The position numbers and the translations under genes are program-made. DNA of 62,696 nt, taken from the NCBI GenBank assembly GCA_934153655.1, contig CAKPFH010000001.1:1-62696 (forward strand), in the 5' to 3' direction. Shown here piece after piece: positions 17,288 through 28,600 of this stretch (position 1 is its first letter; the number at the start of each line of letters is the position of its first letter). A model generated the notes under the pieces. That model was not told where the DNA came from and searched no databases. It saw only the letters and a list, made by a program, of their open reading frames with translations. The stretch is from an uncultured Bacilli bacterium (GTDB lineage: Bacteria > Bacillota_I > Bacilli_A > RF39 > UBA660).

Positions 17288-17860
17288 ATGTTATTTGCAA
17301 GTAATAATTTAAATAAAGTATTAGAAGTTGAAAATATTTTAAATAGAAAAATTTTATCTTTAAAAGATCTTGATTTTAAAATAAATGTTTTAGAAACTGG
17401 GAAAACGTTTAAAGAAAACGCTATTATTAAAGCTAAAGAAATATATGAATTAACTAAATTTCCAACTATTGCTGAAGATAGTGGTTTAGAAATACCTGTT
17501 TTAGATGGTTTTCCTGGTGTTAAAACTAATAGATTTTTAGGTAGTAATAAAACTGATAGTGATAGAAATCAAAAAATTTTAGAAATGATGCAAGATAAAA
17601 ATGATAGGACTTGTTATTTTACTTCTTGTTTTGCTTATTATGATGGAAAGAATTTACAAACTTTTACAAGTTCTCTTAAAGGAACAATAGCTTATGAAGA
17701 ACATATAAATATGGGGTTTGGCTTTGATAGTATTTTTCTTTATAATAATGAATATTTATCCAATATGAGTATTTCTAATAAAAATAAAATTAGTCCAAGA
17801 ACTACATCTTTAAAAAAATTACAAGATTTTTTACAAAAAAATATTGATTTAATAGATTAA
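17288..17860 (+). CDS. rdgB: XTP/dITP diphosphatase (RdgB/HAM1)
   Basis: 190 residues. Removes non-canonical purine triphosphates to prevent mutation. Motifs: FASNNLNKVLEVENIL at the N-terminus, ETGKTFKENAIIKAK, PTIAEDSGLEIPVLDGFPGV around residue 60, and GFGFDSIFLY plus SPRTTSLKKL near the end. The usual SHR near the C-terminus is replaced by SPRTTS. Divergent from murD; a TATAAT lies at about 17264-17270 before it. Confidence 0.93.
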   Translation: MLFASNNLNKVLEVENILNRKILSLKDLDFKINVLETGKTFKENAIIKAKEIYELTKFPTIAEDSGLEIPVLDGFPGVKTNRFLGSNKTDSDRNQKILEMMQDKNDRTCYFTSCFAYYDGKNLQTFTSSLKGTIAYEEHINMGFGFDSIFLYNNEYLSNMSISNKNKISPRTTSLKKLQDFLQKNIDLID

Positions 17861-17893
17861 TTATGATATTATAAATTAGCAAATGCAAGAAAT

Positions 17894-17970
17894 GGACCCT
17901 TAGCTCAGTTGGTTAGAGCATCCGGCTCATAACCGGGCGGTCATAGGTTCGAGTCCTATAGGGTCCACCA
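17894..17970 (+). tRNA. tRNA with CAT anticodon (probably tRNA-Ile2, lysidine type)
   Basis: A 77-base cloverleaf starting GGACCCTTAGCTCAGTTGG with encoded CCA and anticodon CAT in the loop CTCATAA. Acceptor stem GGACCCT/AGGGTCC and the T arm GGTTCGAGTCC are intact. The body resembles the Bacillus tRNA-Ile(CAT) more than elongator Met, so it is likely read as Ile after TilS modification. Confidence 0.9.
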
Positions 17971-17977
17971 TTTTTAT

Positions 17978-18060
17978 GCGGGTATGGCGGAATTGGCAGA
18001 CGCGCTAGTCTTAGGAACTAGTTCTTCGGAGTGCAGGTTCAACTCCTGTTACCCGCACCA
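17978..18060 (+). tRNA. tRNA-Leu (TAG anticodon)
   Basis: 83 bases beginning GCGGGTATGGCGGAATTGG, anticodon stem CTAGT/ACTAG with loop CTTAGGA (TAG), a short variable arm, T arm GGTTCAACTCC and encoded CCA. Seven bases after the preceding tRNA. Confidence 0.93.
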
Positions 18061-18072
18061 ATATTTGATATT

Positions 18073-18101
18073 GAACTCAGACATTAAAGTCTGAGTTTTT
18101 T
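18073..18101 (+). terminator. Terminator of the tRNA unit
   Basis: AACTCAGAC-ATTAAA-GTCTGAGTT followed by TTTTTT. Confidence 0.85.
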
Positions 18102-18133
18102 ATATAAAGTCAATCTTAAATGATTGATTTTTT
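18098..18133 (+). repeat. Direct repeat copy 1 (contains a second terminator hairpin)
   Basis: A 36-base sequence TTTTATATAAAGTC...GATTGATTTTTT with stem TCAATC/GATTGA, repeated exactly at 18831-18866. Both copies follow a GCACCA(A)TATT stretch, the 3' end of tRNA-Leu in this copy. From here to 18266 there is only AT-rich sequence and a TATAAT at 18236-18241 that probably serves the next gene. Confidence 0.85.
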
Positions 18134-18266
18134 GTTGTGTGAAAGAAAATGATGATTTAATAGTAAATTGAGCAAAGAAAAAGATGATTTTGAAAGATAA
18201 TATGTAAAATTTGTTTCAACCATCAAAAACTATGATATAATATACAATTAACGAGGGAGTTTTATT

Positions 18267-18668
18267 ATGTTTGGAAAGAAAAAACAGAATGAGAAAAAAG
18301 AGTCACTAAATTTTAAAAGCGATAATTATAAACTTAATGATAATTATGTGACTGATAATTTAGTAGTTGCTAATTTAAAATATATATCAAGTAAACCAAC
18401 ACCATACGGACCAATGGTTAAACAGACAGAACAAAAATATATATTTGAATTATTAAATGAAAATGGAAAAATCAGATATAGAGAAATATTTACTGGATTT
18501 GTAGCCGATGCTGAGGAAAGTCATTATTTTGATTTACCATATGTTGTAAATATTGTATCTTTGAAAGAACAAGTTCCAGATGTTGCTGATAACATTCCAA
18601 AATATGGATTATTATTAGTATTAAATGAGGTTAATACTAAAAAAATATCAAAAACACTAAAAAAATAA
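18267..18668 (+). CDS. Hypothetical protein, 133 aa
   Basis: Preceded by GAGGGAG and a TATAAT box at 18236-18241. It begins with a basic stretch (MFGKKKQNEKK) and has one predicted alpha/beta domain with YISSKPTPYGPMV, a long strand EQKYIFELLNENGKIRYREI and a hydrophobic end YGLLLVLNEV. No signal peptide, membrane helix or known domain. It lies between two copies of a 36-base terminator repeat beside tRNA-Leu, a setting typical of small gained genes. Confidence 0.55.
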   Translation: MFGKKKQNEKKESLNFKSDNYKLNDNYVTDNLVVANLKYISSKPTPYGPMVKQTEQKYIFELLNENGKIRYREIFTGFVADAEESHYFDLPYVVNIVSLKEQVPDVADNIPKYGLLLVLNEVNTKKISKTLKK

Positions 18669-18814
18669 TTATAATTAATTGTGGTAATAAATATTGCTGC
18701 TTTTATTTTATAAAAAAATATGCTATATTATATATAGAATTGGTATTTATTAGTTGTTCTTTATAGATATAAGTGTTCAAAATAGGCTCTTGTATCGCAC
18801 CATATTAAAAGTTA

Positions 18815-18834
18815 GTTCAATTATTTGAACTTTT
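18815..18834 (+). terminator. Hairpin with short T tract
   Basis: GTTCAA-TTAT-TTGAAC followed by TTTT; it sits directly before repeat copy 2. The stretch 18669-18814 holds no gene I can support but includes TATCGCACCATATT, which resembles the tRNA-Leu 3' end and what follows it. Confidence 0.5.
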
Positions 18835-18866
18835 ATATAAAGTCAATCTTAAATGATTGATTTTTT
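18831..18866 (+). repeat. Direct repeat copy 2
   Basis: Exact copy of 18098-18133, again preceded by GCACCATATT (18797-18806 region) and a hairpin. Confidence 0.85.
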
Positions 18867-18885
18867 TTAATTTAACTAACAGAAT

Positions 18886-18912
18886 TTGCATTTTTTCAAA
18901 ATATGTTATAAT
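18886..18912 (+). promoter_or_regulatory. Promoter of the 89-aa gene
   Basis: TTGCAT (18886-18891) and an extended TGTTATAAT (-10 at 18907-18912), spacing 15 bases; the start codon follows 30 bases later. Confidence 0.5.
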
Positions 18913-18941
18913 CTAAGTGATTTTTCAAGGGGGAAATAAAA

Positions 18942-19211
18942 ATGGATGACAAATCAAAAATCGAAGAAGAATTGGAAAAAGTTGATTTTTCAATGAAAGT
19001 GTTATATTTAAAATCTATAAACTGGAAAAAAAACAGTGAAACTTATCAACAAATTATGAAAGAGTTAGCCAAAGAATATACACTTTTTCAATACTTTTTA
19101 ACCAAATATAACCAAATATATTATCTTAAATATTCTAATCTAGATAATATTGAAAATATATTAATACGTGCTGGTTATCTTGAATCAAAAGATAAAACTA
19201 AAACTAAATAA
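18942..19211 (+). CDS. Hypothetical protein, 89 aa
   Basis: Strong ribosome site AAGGGGGAAATAAAA. A small, helical, charged protein (EEELEKVDFSMKVLYLKS; ELAKEYTLFQYFLTKYNQIY; NILIRAGYLESKDK) without membrane segment. The central Tyr/Phe-rich helix could mediate dimerisation. No family recognised. It has its own promoter and a terminator shared with the convergent cotE gene. Confidence 0.5.
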   Translation: MDDKSKIEEELEKVDFSMKVLYLKSINWKKNSETYQQIMKELAKEYTLFQYFLTKYNQIYYLKYSNLDNIENILIRAGYLESKDKTKTK

Positions 19212-19215
19212 TACT

Positions 19216-19247
19216 AAAAAAATAGCAAATTTCATGCTATTTTTTTT
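19216..19247. terminator. Bidirectional terminator between the 89-aa gene and cotE
   Basis: AAAAAAATAGCA-AATTTCA-TGCTATTTTTTTT works in both directions and overlaps the cotE stop. Confidence 0.8.
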
Positions 19248-19767
19248 CTAAGTAATCTTCATTAACACTTTTTTCAATGGCATCCATGGCATCTTTGGTA
19301 TCAACAATTTCTTCCCAATCATCCATGTTTTCATCAACTAATATTTTAACTTTAGTATCTCCTATTAATTCAATTCCAAGTTCACTATCAACTTGATAAT
19401 TAATTTTATTACCATCTATCTTAACATTCGTACAACTTGGATCTTTCAATGCCCTTACAATTACCGAAGCATCTGAATAATCTACTCCTTCTTTTTCACG
19501 AATATTAACATTTTCTTTATAATTAAATGTTTCCTTTACAACATCAGTTTTAGTATCATAGGCATATGAATACCATATATTTATATCATAACTACCGGTA
19601 ATTGTAATTATTGAACCTTCTTTATTACCTTTAAAATTATGATTAATGACCCAACAACCAAGTACATTAGTTGGATTTTCTAAAGTATTTACAAAATGAT
19701 TATGTGTAAATACTTTTTTACCTTTTCCTAAAACAGCTTTTGTAACAATCTCTCTATAATTAGACAT
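19237..19767 (-). CDS. cotE: Outer spore coat morphogenetic protein CotE
   Basis: 176 residues that follow Bacillus CotE closely: MSNYREIVTKAVLGKGKKVF, then VLGCWVINHNF, IITITGSYDINIWYSYAYD, TKTDVVKETFNY and LKDPSCTNVKIDGNKINYQV. The acidic C-terminus (DENMDDWEEIVD) also matches. CotE builds the outer coat layer and interacts with SpoVID, whose likely homologue is at 4879-5550. Ribosome site GAGGAGG. It lies after recA on the same strand with a 56-base gap. This is the clearest sign that the lineage forms, or recently formed, endospores. Confidence 0.9.
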   Translation of the reverse strand: MSNYREIVTKAVLGKGKKVFTHNHFVNTLENPTNVLGCWVINHNFKGNKEGSIITITGSYDINIWYSYAYDTKTDVVKETFNYKENVNIREKEGVDYSDASVIVRALKDPSCTNVKIDGNKINYQVDSELGIELIGDTKVKILVDENMDDWEEIVDTKDAMDAIEKSVNEDYLEKK

Positions 19768-19823
19768 AAATCCTCCTCATTTTAATTTATGCTAATTATT
19801 TAATATGAATACAATTTTTTTAA

Positions 19824-20834
19824 TTATTTAATTTTTTCATTAGTATCAATATTATAAAATAATCTTATTTGTTTTTCTATTTCATCTCTTAATTTTAAAT
19901 TACTTTTAAGTAAAGCTTTAACATTTTCTTTACCTTGACCAAGTTTTTCACCTTTATAAGAAAACCAAGAACCGGATTTTTCTAAGATGTTAGCATCTAC
20001 TCCTAAATCAATTATCTCACCTTCCTTGCTTACACCTTCTCCATACATGATATCAACAGTTGCAAGCCTAAATGGTGGAGCTATTTTATTTTTAACTACT
20101 TTGATATTTGTTTTATTACCAATGATGCTATCTCCTATTTTAATAGCTTCACTTTTTCTAACATCTAGTCTAATTGATGAATAAAATTTCAAAGCTCTTC
20201 CTCCTGGGGTTGTTTCAGGATTACCAAACATAACTCCTACTTTTTCTCTTAATTGATTAATAAAAATAGCAATTGTCTTGGTTTTATTAATAGTACCAGA
20301 TAGTTTTCTTAAAGCTTGGCTCATAAGTCTTGCCTGAAGTCCAACATGACTATCACCCATTTCTCCATCAATTTCAGCTTGAGGGACAAGAGCTGCAACA
20401 GAATCAATTACTACAATACTAATTGCATCACTTCTAACTAAAGCTTCACATATTTCTAAGGCTTGTTCTCCTGTATCTGGTTGAGCAAGTAATAAATTAT
20501 TAATATCAACACCTAAATTCTTAGCATATATAGGATCTAAGGCATGTTCAGCATCAATAAAAGCTGCTCTTCCTCCTAATTTTTGTACCTCAGCTATAGC
20601 ATGAAGAGCAAACGTTGTTTTACCACTTGATTCTGGTCCAAATATTTCAATAATTCTTCCCTTAGGATAACCTCCTGCTCCAAGAGCTATATCAAGAGAT
20701 AACGATCCACTTGAAACCACTTCAACCTTAGCATGATGATTATCCCCAAGCCTCATAACAGCACCCTTACCAAATTGTTTTTCTAAATCAGCTAAAACAT
20801 TTTCTAAAGTTTTATCAACATCTTTCTTTTCCAT
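19824..20834 (-). CDS. recA: Recombinase RecA
   Basis: 336 residues. Motifs: DKTLENVLADLEKQFGKGAV at the start, Walker A GPESSGKTT (about 66), Walker B VVIDSVAALVP, the L1/L2 loops (EIDGEMGDSHVGLQARLMSQ; NQLREKVGVMFGNPETTPGG) and the C-terminal domain. The C-terminus is slightly short, without the long acidic tail. Ribosome site AAGGAGG. Homologous recombination and SOS induction. Confidence 0.97.
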   Translation of the reverse strand: MEKKDVDKTLENVLADLEKQFGKGAVMRLGDNHHAKVEVVSSGSLSLDIALGAGGYPKGRIIEIFGPESSGKTTFALHAIAEVQKLGGRAAFIDAEHALDPIYAKNLGVDINNLLLAQPDTGEQALEICEALVRSDAISIVVIDSVAALVPQAEIDGEMGDSHVGLQARLMSQALRKLSGTINKTKTIAIFINQLREKVGVMFGNPETTPGGRALKFYSSIRLDVRKSEAIKIGDSIIGNKTNIKVVKNKIAPPFRLATVDIMYGEGVSKEGEIIDLGVDANILEKSGSWFSYKGEKLGQGKENVKALLKSNLKLRDEIEKQIRLFYNIDTNEKIK

Positions 20835-21288
20835 ATTCCTCCTTATAATTGATAACTTTATTTTAACTTGATATTTTTAAATAATCAAGTCATTTTACTA
20901 CTATTTGATTACCAAGATTTACTAATTAAAATTATCAGCAACACATCAACTTTACTAAATAAAGAATATAAAGTCAAAAAGATAAATTTAACTTTTAAAA
21001 AAAATAAGCCTTCAATTTTAATATTTGTCTTAGGAAAAAACCTAAAATTTAACTTAAAACTATTCCAAAAACTTAAAATTGTCCTAAGCAAAAAAAAACA
21101 TTTTAGAAAAAAATATTTAGTAATTTTTTTTAGAAATATTTAAATAATTAGAAAAACTAGAAAAAATTTAATAAATATAATTAAACAAAACCTTAATTTG
21201 CTTTAAATATTTTTTTAAAAAGTAAATTTAATATATTTTTATTTTTTTTAAAATAAGTTATAATTAAGTCATATTGAAAGGAATTAAT
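20835..21288. other. AT-rich intergenic region between recA and yigZ
   Basis: About 450 bases of extreme AT content separating two divergent genes. Weak open frames exist on both strands but lack ribosome sites and use codons unlike the neighbours. It should hold the recA promoter and the yigZ promoter (TATAAT-like TTATAATTAAG at about 21256-21266). I see no further structure. Confidence 0.5.
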
Positions 21289-21855
21289 ATGACTATAGAA
21301 AATAATTGTATAAATGAATTAATTATTAATAAATCTAAGTTTATTACTTATTTATATAAAATTAATAGTAAAGAAGATATTCTAAAAATATTAACTAATT
21401 TAAAACAAGAATATAAAGATGCAACTCATATTGTTTATGCTTATATTTTAGATAATGAAGTTAAATATAATGATGATAATGAACCAAGTGGTACTTCTGG
21501 TTTTCCTATTTTAGAAGTTTTAAAGAAAAACAATTTAAATCATGTTATATGTATTTGTATACGTTATTTTGGTGGTATTAAATTAGGTGCAGGTGGTCTT
21601 ATAAGAGCTTATTCTAATAGTTGTAGTCTAGCCATAAAAAAAACAGTTATTGTTGCTTTAGAAGAAAAATATAAAATTAAAATAACTTTTTCCTATGATT
21701 TAACAAGTAAAATAGATAATTTAATTAATCAAAGTAATATAATAGAAAAAAGTTATCAAGATGATATTACTTACTATTTAATAGTAAATGAAGATATAAA
21801 AGATAAATTAGCTTTAATTACTAAGGTTGAAGTATTAGAAAAAAATTATTTTTAA
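21289..21855 (+). CDS. YigZ/IMPACT family protein
   Basis: 188 residues from the ATG at 21289, with AAAGGAATTAAT before it; a TTG at 21274 lies within the site. Motifs of the UPF0029 N-terminal domain: KSKFITYLY, ATHIVYAYIL, NDDNEPSGTSGFPIL, VICICIRYFGGIKLGAGGLIRAYS. The C-terminal DUF1949 domain is present. The E-P-x-G-T-x-G-x-P signature is the family hallmark. Function in bacteria is poorly defined (translation regulation or proteolysis suggested). Its end overlaps the convergent ZIP gene by four bases. Confidence 0.93.
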   Translation: MTIENNCINELIINKSKFITYLYKINSKEDILKILTNLKQEYKDATHIVYAYILDNEVKYNDDNEPSGTSGFPILEVLKKNNLNHVICICIRYFGGIKLGAGGLIRAYSNSCSLAIKKTVIVALEEKYKIKITFSYDLTSKIDNLINQSNIIEKSYQDDITYYLIVNEDIKDKLALITKVEVLEKNYF

Positions 21856-22586
21856 AGAATAAAATGACTTAATAACATAACAATAGTTCCTAGTAATAAA
21901 CCAAGTATTAAGTATTTCTTTTCCCTATATTTAATTGCTTCTTTTAGTATTTCCGTTAAACTTATATTTAACATGATACCTGCTGTTAAACTAAATATAC
22001 AACCTATTATAAAGTTATTAATGTATTTACTTAAAAATGAATAAGCAAGAATAGAACCTAGTAATTCACTTAAACCTGATATTAAAACAATTAGAAAAGT
22101 TTTTGACTTTTTCTTAGTTGCAAAGTATAAAGGAACGGCTATACTTATTCCTTCTGGTATATTATGAAGTCCTATAGCAATTGATAATTTTAAACCTAGA
22201 TTTAAATTAACTTTACTAACCATAAAAGTAATTATTCCTTCTGGTATATTATGTAAAATAATAGCAAGCATAGAAATAATACCAACTCTTTCTAAAGAAT
22301 TATTACTATCTACTTTTAAAGATATATAATAAGATAAAAATATTCCTAAAATTAAAAAGAAAAATAAAATTAAAACTCTATAAAAGAAAACAAATTCAGA
22401 TAAATAGACAAAAGAAGATGGTATTAAATCAGTTAAAGAAATAGTTATCATAACTGAAGTTGCAAAAGAAAGAGAAAAGGTAATTATTTTTTTTATATTA
22501 CATTTTAAATAAATTATAAAATAACCAAGAATAGTTGAAATAGAGGCTATAAAACTTAAAATAAATGGATATAATACTTTATTCAT
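21852..22586 (-). CDS. ZIP family divalent metal transporter
   Basis: 244 residues and about eight membrane helices. The ZIP signature helices are clear: LAIILHNIPEGIITFM and IAIGLHNIPEGISIAVPLYF, each giving the His/Asn/Pro-Glu-Gly metal site, followed by ISGLSELLGSILAY. It resembles ZupT-type transporters that import zinc, iron or manganese. No clear ribosome site lies before the ATG; no regulatory motif seen. Confidence 0.9.
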   Translation of the reverse strand: MNKVLYPFILSFIASISTILGYFIIYLKCNIKKIITFSLSFATSVMITISLTDLIPSSFVYLSEFVFFYRVLILFFFLILGIFLSYYISLKVDSNNSLERVGIISMLAIILHNIPEGIITFMVSKVNLNLGLKLSIAIGLHNIPEGISIAVPLYFATKKKSKTFLIVLISGLSELLGSILAYSFLSKYINNFIIGCIFSLTAGIMLNISLTEILKEAIKYREKKYLILGLLLGTIVMLLSHFIL

Positions 22587-22642
22587 ATTAAATAATATGC
22601 AATAGCAATTTAAAAAAAATACTAAATTTGAACTTAGTATTT

Positions 22643-25600
22643 TTATTCTTTTTCTTTTATAAAATGACCTAATAATAAATTAATTAGAAATAATATAATT
22701 ATAATGATTATTCCATATATAATATTTAAATTAATTTTAGATGGAGTTTCTATTTTTAAAGAATTTTCATATTTTTTATTTAATTGATAATTTTTATAAA
22801 TATTATCATTGATAGATAAATCATTATCGATTATTAAATCATTTTTATTACCTGTTAAATATCCTATATCATATATTTCATATTCTTCTTTTAATGAATC
22901 ATAACTTTCTATACTATCACTAACTTTATCTTGTATTTTTTCTTTAAAAGTTATTATATTCCCGTAAGCATTTGTATATTTTTTAGTAAATGTTTCCTTA
23001 CTTAAAGATTTAAAATTATTTTTTACATAATTTATAACATCAATATATTCTAAGTCATTAACTAATTCAATTCCTATTCGATAGTCAAAACCATATATAC
23101 TTCCATCTAAATATCTTACAAGTATTATTCCACTAGAATTGTTATAATTAGAACTCATTTCTATAATATTATTATTTTTAAATGATGCAGGATACTTAAT
23201 CTCATTTTTTAAATTTAATATTTCATTTTTTTTACTTAAAACTAATAAATAATCTTTATTATTATAACTATCTATTATTAAGCTATCTTTATAGTTATTT
23301 AAAGTACTAGATATCATAGAAAATTTACCATTTTTATAAAATATTTGTTTATTTATTATTTTCTTATCTACTAATGTATAAGTATTAAAAACTTTAATAT
23401 TCATACCATTATAAGTATATTCATCTAAACATACAACTTCTTTTGATTTAGATAAGCTTTCAATATTATTTTCATACTTTTCTAAACTTATTAAATCATA
23501 TATATAGTTATCATTTGTTAAAGCTTTTTTGTTATATAAGTGAATATAATTACCTTTAATTTGTTTTTTATTAACAAATAAATTATTATTTTTTAAATAA
23601 GCATAATTATTATCATATGTTAATAACATTTTTCTTAAATCACTAGATTTATAAGTATATTCTATTTCATTTATTCCATCTTTTATTTTAAAATTAATAT
23701 CACTTTTAAAATCGTAATAGAAAGTCATTGTTTTTTCTGTTAAAGGATATTCTTTATTATTAATTTCTAAGTATAAATAATCATTTATAAGGGAAAAGTC
23801 TATATTAATTTTATTTATATCAACCGGATAAATATTAACATCTGGTAATTTAAAACTTCTAATTCTTGCCATAGTTCTTAAAATAATTTCATTATCTGGT
23901 ATTTTAACAAGTGTTTTGCTTAAATTTTTGAAATAAGGATAATATCCTTCCTTTAAATGGGTTAAATCAAATGAGGATGAACCAAGTCCATGTCTTTTAT
24001 AAAATGCTTCATTCAATAAATCAGTTCTTGTAACAAAATTATTTTCTGCTAAAACAGTATCTTCTGTTACTAATTTGTTATTTAATTTTGATTTATTATA
24101 AATTTTTATATTTTTTAAATTAACTGCATTTAAATCACTATTACCTATAATAATTCCAGAGTTATTAGACTCTTCACTTGTAACATTAGCAATTATTACA
24201 TTATTATTAATATAGTTTGCTTCATTACCAAATTCTTTTTCTATCTTACCAATTAAACCTCCTACATAGTCTTTACCAATTATATTTGCGTTTTGAATTA
24301 TATTACTAAATAATTTAAAAACTCCTGATTCTCCTGAAATCTTGCTATTATCATAATATCCTATTATTCCTCCTACATAAGAGCCGTTTGCAAGTACTGT
24401 TATATTTATTGTATTATAATACATTTCAGCTTTTCCTGAGTTATTAAATTTAGCCCCATAAACACCTCCTACATAATCATGTCCTTTAACAGAGGTATTT
24501 ACAATTTCGCTGGAAATTAAAACTCCATCATATCTTCCAGTAGCACCACCTACATAGTCGTTCCCTTCAACGGTTACATTTACAATACTATTATACGCTT
24601 TTGTTGAAGAATACCCGGATAAACCGCCAATATAATTATGTCCTGTAACTTTTACATCTTTAACAGTACTATGATAAATCCAAGGTGAATTGCCAACCAA
24701 TCCACCAACATAATCACTTCCGCTAATAATAGAGTTATCATATAATTTATTATAATATAAATGATTACTAGCTTGTCCTGAAATACCTCCTACATAACTA
24801 ATACCTGTAATTGTCATCCTACCAGCATTAACATTAGACGCTTCACCATATCCATAAACTCCCCCACAACGAGTTCCATCAATACAATTTACATTTACAT
24901 TATAAGCATCAATTTCAAAATGAAGATTTGTTTCATTATATGTTTTATACCCAATCAAACCACCTGTATAATTTTTCCCTTTAATAGTCATATTTTTAAG
25001 AGTAATATCATTTAAAGCTTCATTAGTTGTTTTTGCTATTAATCCTCCCACATAGTCACCGCCTACAACTTCTATATTATTTAGATTAATATTTTTAGTA
25101 CTTGATGCTGTATTATTTGAAATACTTCCTACATAATTTATATTTTTAGCAATAATTTTATTATTATTAAAATTAATATTTTCAATACTTCCATTGGTTA
25201 TTCCTATTATTCCAAAGCCATTTCCACTACCAGTTGATTCAATATTAAAGTTTTCAAAATTAATATTTTTTAAAGATGTTTTTACTTCTTTTATAAAAAA
25301 TATATTATTTTGATTAGAATTAATATTAACATTTTTTAAAGTATAGCCATCATTGATACCTTCAAGTCTATTTAATATTACATTTGTATTTATATTTACT
25401 TTATCTTTAAAATCAATATCTGCAATTAATCTATAATTTTGAGCAGTTTTTTTATCAATACTTTGCCAATCTTCAAATGACTCTATATCTTTATAAAACT
25501 TTATGTTTAATTTATAATTTATAATATAGGTTTTATTGCTATTTTTTTCTTGATAATTGATTTTACTTAATTTATAACTATCATAGTATTTTTTAGGATT

Positions 25601-28600
25601 TATCAGTATTTCCAAAACCGTTATTCCATTTTCTGTTACATTTTTTCTTATATTAGATATTTCCATATCTTCTATTTCAACACTAGTTATATTTAAATTA
25701 TTTTTATTTTCTATTTTAAACATTACATAAGATTCTTCAAGAGATTGATTAATAACACAATCTATTATTTCAAACTTTGTATCATTAAATTCTATATCTT
25801 TTTGATTAGGTAATAAAGTAGTTGTTTCTTTATAATATAATTTAGGTAGTTTTAAATCAATATTATCATAAGAGAAATCATTACCTAATTTTATTATATT
25901 TTGATAAGTTTCTTTTTCACTTAAATTTTCTTTGGAAAGTAATATTTCACCATTTTTACTATCTGAAATAGTTCCATTTATATGTTGTTTGTTGAAAGCA
26001 TAATTATTAGTATTTAAATATATATTATTACCTATTATTCTTCCTAAATAATTAGTATCAACGCTTGTATACAAGTTACCAATTGATAAAGAATTACTAA
26101 TTGTTTTACTTGAAATATTTCCTGCTATTCCACCGATATAATTAGAAGTTGAATAAATGTCAACTGCACTAATTACTTTATCAATTTTAGTATTTGAATT
26201 TGCTAATCCTACAATTCCACCTACATTAGAGTAATTAGTATTAATTACTCCTAATGCATATGAATTATAAATACCTGTTGAATCTGCAAATCCAACTATT
26301 CCTCCTAAGCCATTTATAGAAGAGACATTATTAACTAAAAAGTCAATATCTGCTACATAGCAATTTGATATAGTTGAAGAACTACTATATCCAATTAAAC
26401 CACCTATATTAGCATTAGTTGAATTTTCATTATTAATAATTTTCATTTTATTAACAGATGAGTTAGTTACAATGGAACTTGGATTTATATATCCTGCTAA
26501 TGCTCCGTTATTATGAGGTCCCAATGTTAAAGTTACATCATTGAAATGAACATTATCAATAACACTTCCTTGATATATACCTGCAATAAAACCATTATTA
26601 TTATTGAATTTTTTATGTGTTATAGTAAAGGAATTAATATTTAGATTTTTAATACTTCCCCTTAATGTACATATAACACCACATGCTGATGATACTGTAA
26701 TGTTTTCTATTTTATGATTATTTCCATCTAATAAACCAGAAAAATTACCTATTACTGCACTATTATCAACATTGTTAAAATCTAAATCTGATTCTAATCG
26801 ATAATTCCAAGTAATATTATTTTTTATATTTTTCCAATCATTTATATTTTCAATTGATTTATACATATTAACATTTAATACTTTTTCATAGTCATCATAT
26901 TTTCTTGTATAACTTATATTAAATACTCCTACTGTTTCTATTTCTTTTATAAAATAAGAAGAAATGTATTTTAAAGGATTAGTTAATTTTAAACTTAAAG
27001 TGGTTAATCCTCTTTCTGTTGTTTGATCAAGTATTTCAACAGTTAAATCTTTAATACCAACTCTCTTAATTGTTTCACTTGAAGGATTATGAACTAATAA
27101 TTTAACAATTGCATAATTTCCATATTCCTTAACTTCTTCTGTTGATAAAATATCCACTAAATCTTCATTTTTAACTTCTGGTAGACTTATATATTCTTGT
27201 TTTGGCATTACATCATTCATTATAACTTGCGGATAATAACCGTATGGAACAAAATCTGAAACATTAAATGCTTTATTTGTATTTAATAACTTATCTTGAA
27301 ATGTTTCGTTTCTAAGTGCTACTTTTGATAATTTTGAAGATTTAGATGTTTGATAAATATTTGGATTAACATAAAATACATTTTTTGTTGAAATATAACT
27401 AATACTACCAAAATTAATATCTCTACTTGTATTTATATTAGTATTTTCAGAATAGGTATATACATTATTAAATATTCCAGAAAAAATTGTTCCCGATATA
27501 TTTCCAGTTGTTCCTGAATCATTTTCTTGTACTACATCTATTAAAGAAAACACATTATCCATATGACTTGAACTACCAGAATAACCAACAATAGCACCTG
27601 TAAAACTTTTAGCATAAAACTTTTTATCACCACTATATAAGTATCCATTTTTAATAAAACCATAATTATATAAACATAATAAACTAGTATAATATTGAGC
27701 ATAAAAATCATCTTTTAAATAAACAACAAAATTTTCAATTGTTCCATAATTTATATTTATCATACTATTATAAGATATATAATCATCTACTTCATCTTCT
27801 ACTGTATAAATAAGATTAGATACAATTCCGTAATTATAATGTACAAGTGGAGTTTTCCATGAAGCAGTTACATTAAAATAGGCATGCAAATCAAGATTTT
27901 TTACAATTGCTGATGAAAGAAGTGTTTGAAACATACGATTATATGTATTACCACTTTGATATACACTATGTCCTTGAAAATCAATTGTTCCTGCATAGGT
28001 ATCAACATATTTATCACTAATTGTTAAATCTAAATCATTAATTACAATATAATTAGCATTTTGATGAATACTAAAAAAATCATCTGGTGTTTTAATCGAT
28101 CTTATCTCATCATCTGTTACTACCTCTATACTATCAAGTTCATAATATCTATCTCTTATTTTTATTAATAATATGAATTTATAAGTTACATTTTTATCAA
28201 GTTCATATTCATTTAAAACTCTATTTATATTAAATTCATTATTTAAACTATAATCATATAATTTTTCTTCTTTATTATTTTTAATTACTTTTATATAATA
28301 TTTATTGTTTTTAATCTCTTTTTTTATATCTTGTAAACTGGTATAAAACTTACCTAAATATTTATCTTTTTCTTTGTAATTTTCATATTTATCTTTATAA
28401 TTATTAATTTCTGCTATATATAAATCTTTTACTTCAATTAAAGTTTTAGTATTATTATTTGCAATTTCATCTATTTGAAATCCAAATAAATAAAAATTAT
28501 TTAAAGTAAATTCATATGTATATTCTTTGTATTCACTTGTTAAATCTAAATTTATTTTTTTATTATTATACCAAAAATAAGATGTTTGATTATTAGAATC

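Noticed and set aside
20868..21143. 91-codon frame in the recA-yigZ intergenic region
   Set aside because: It starts at TTG without a ribosome site, uses CTA/AAC/AAA in a manner unlike the neighbours, and the composition (Lys/Leu/Phe/Ile only) is what any very AT-rich DNA gives.
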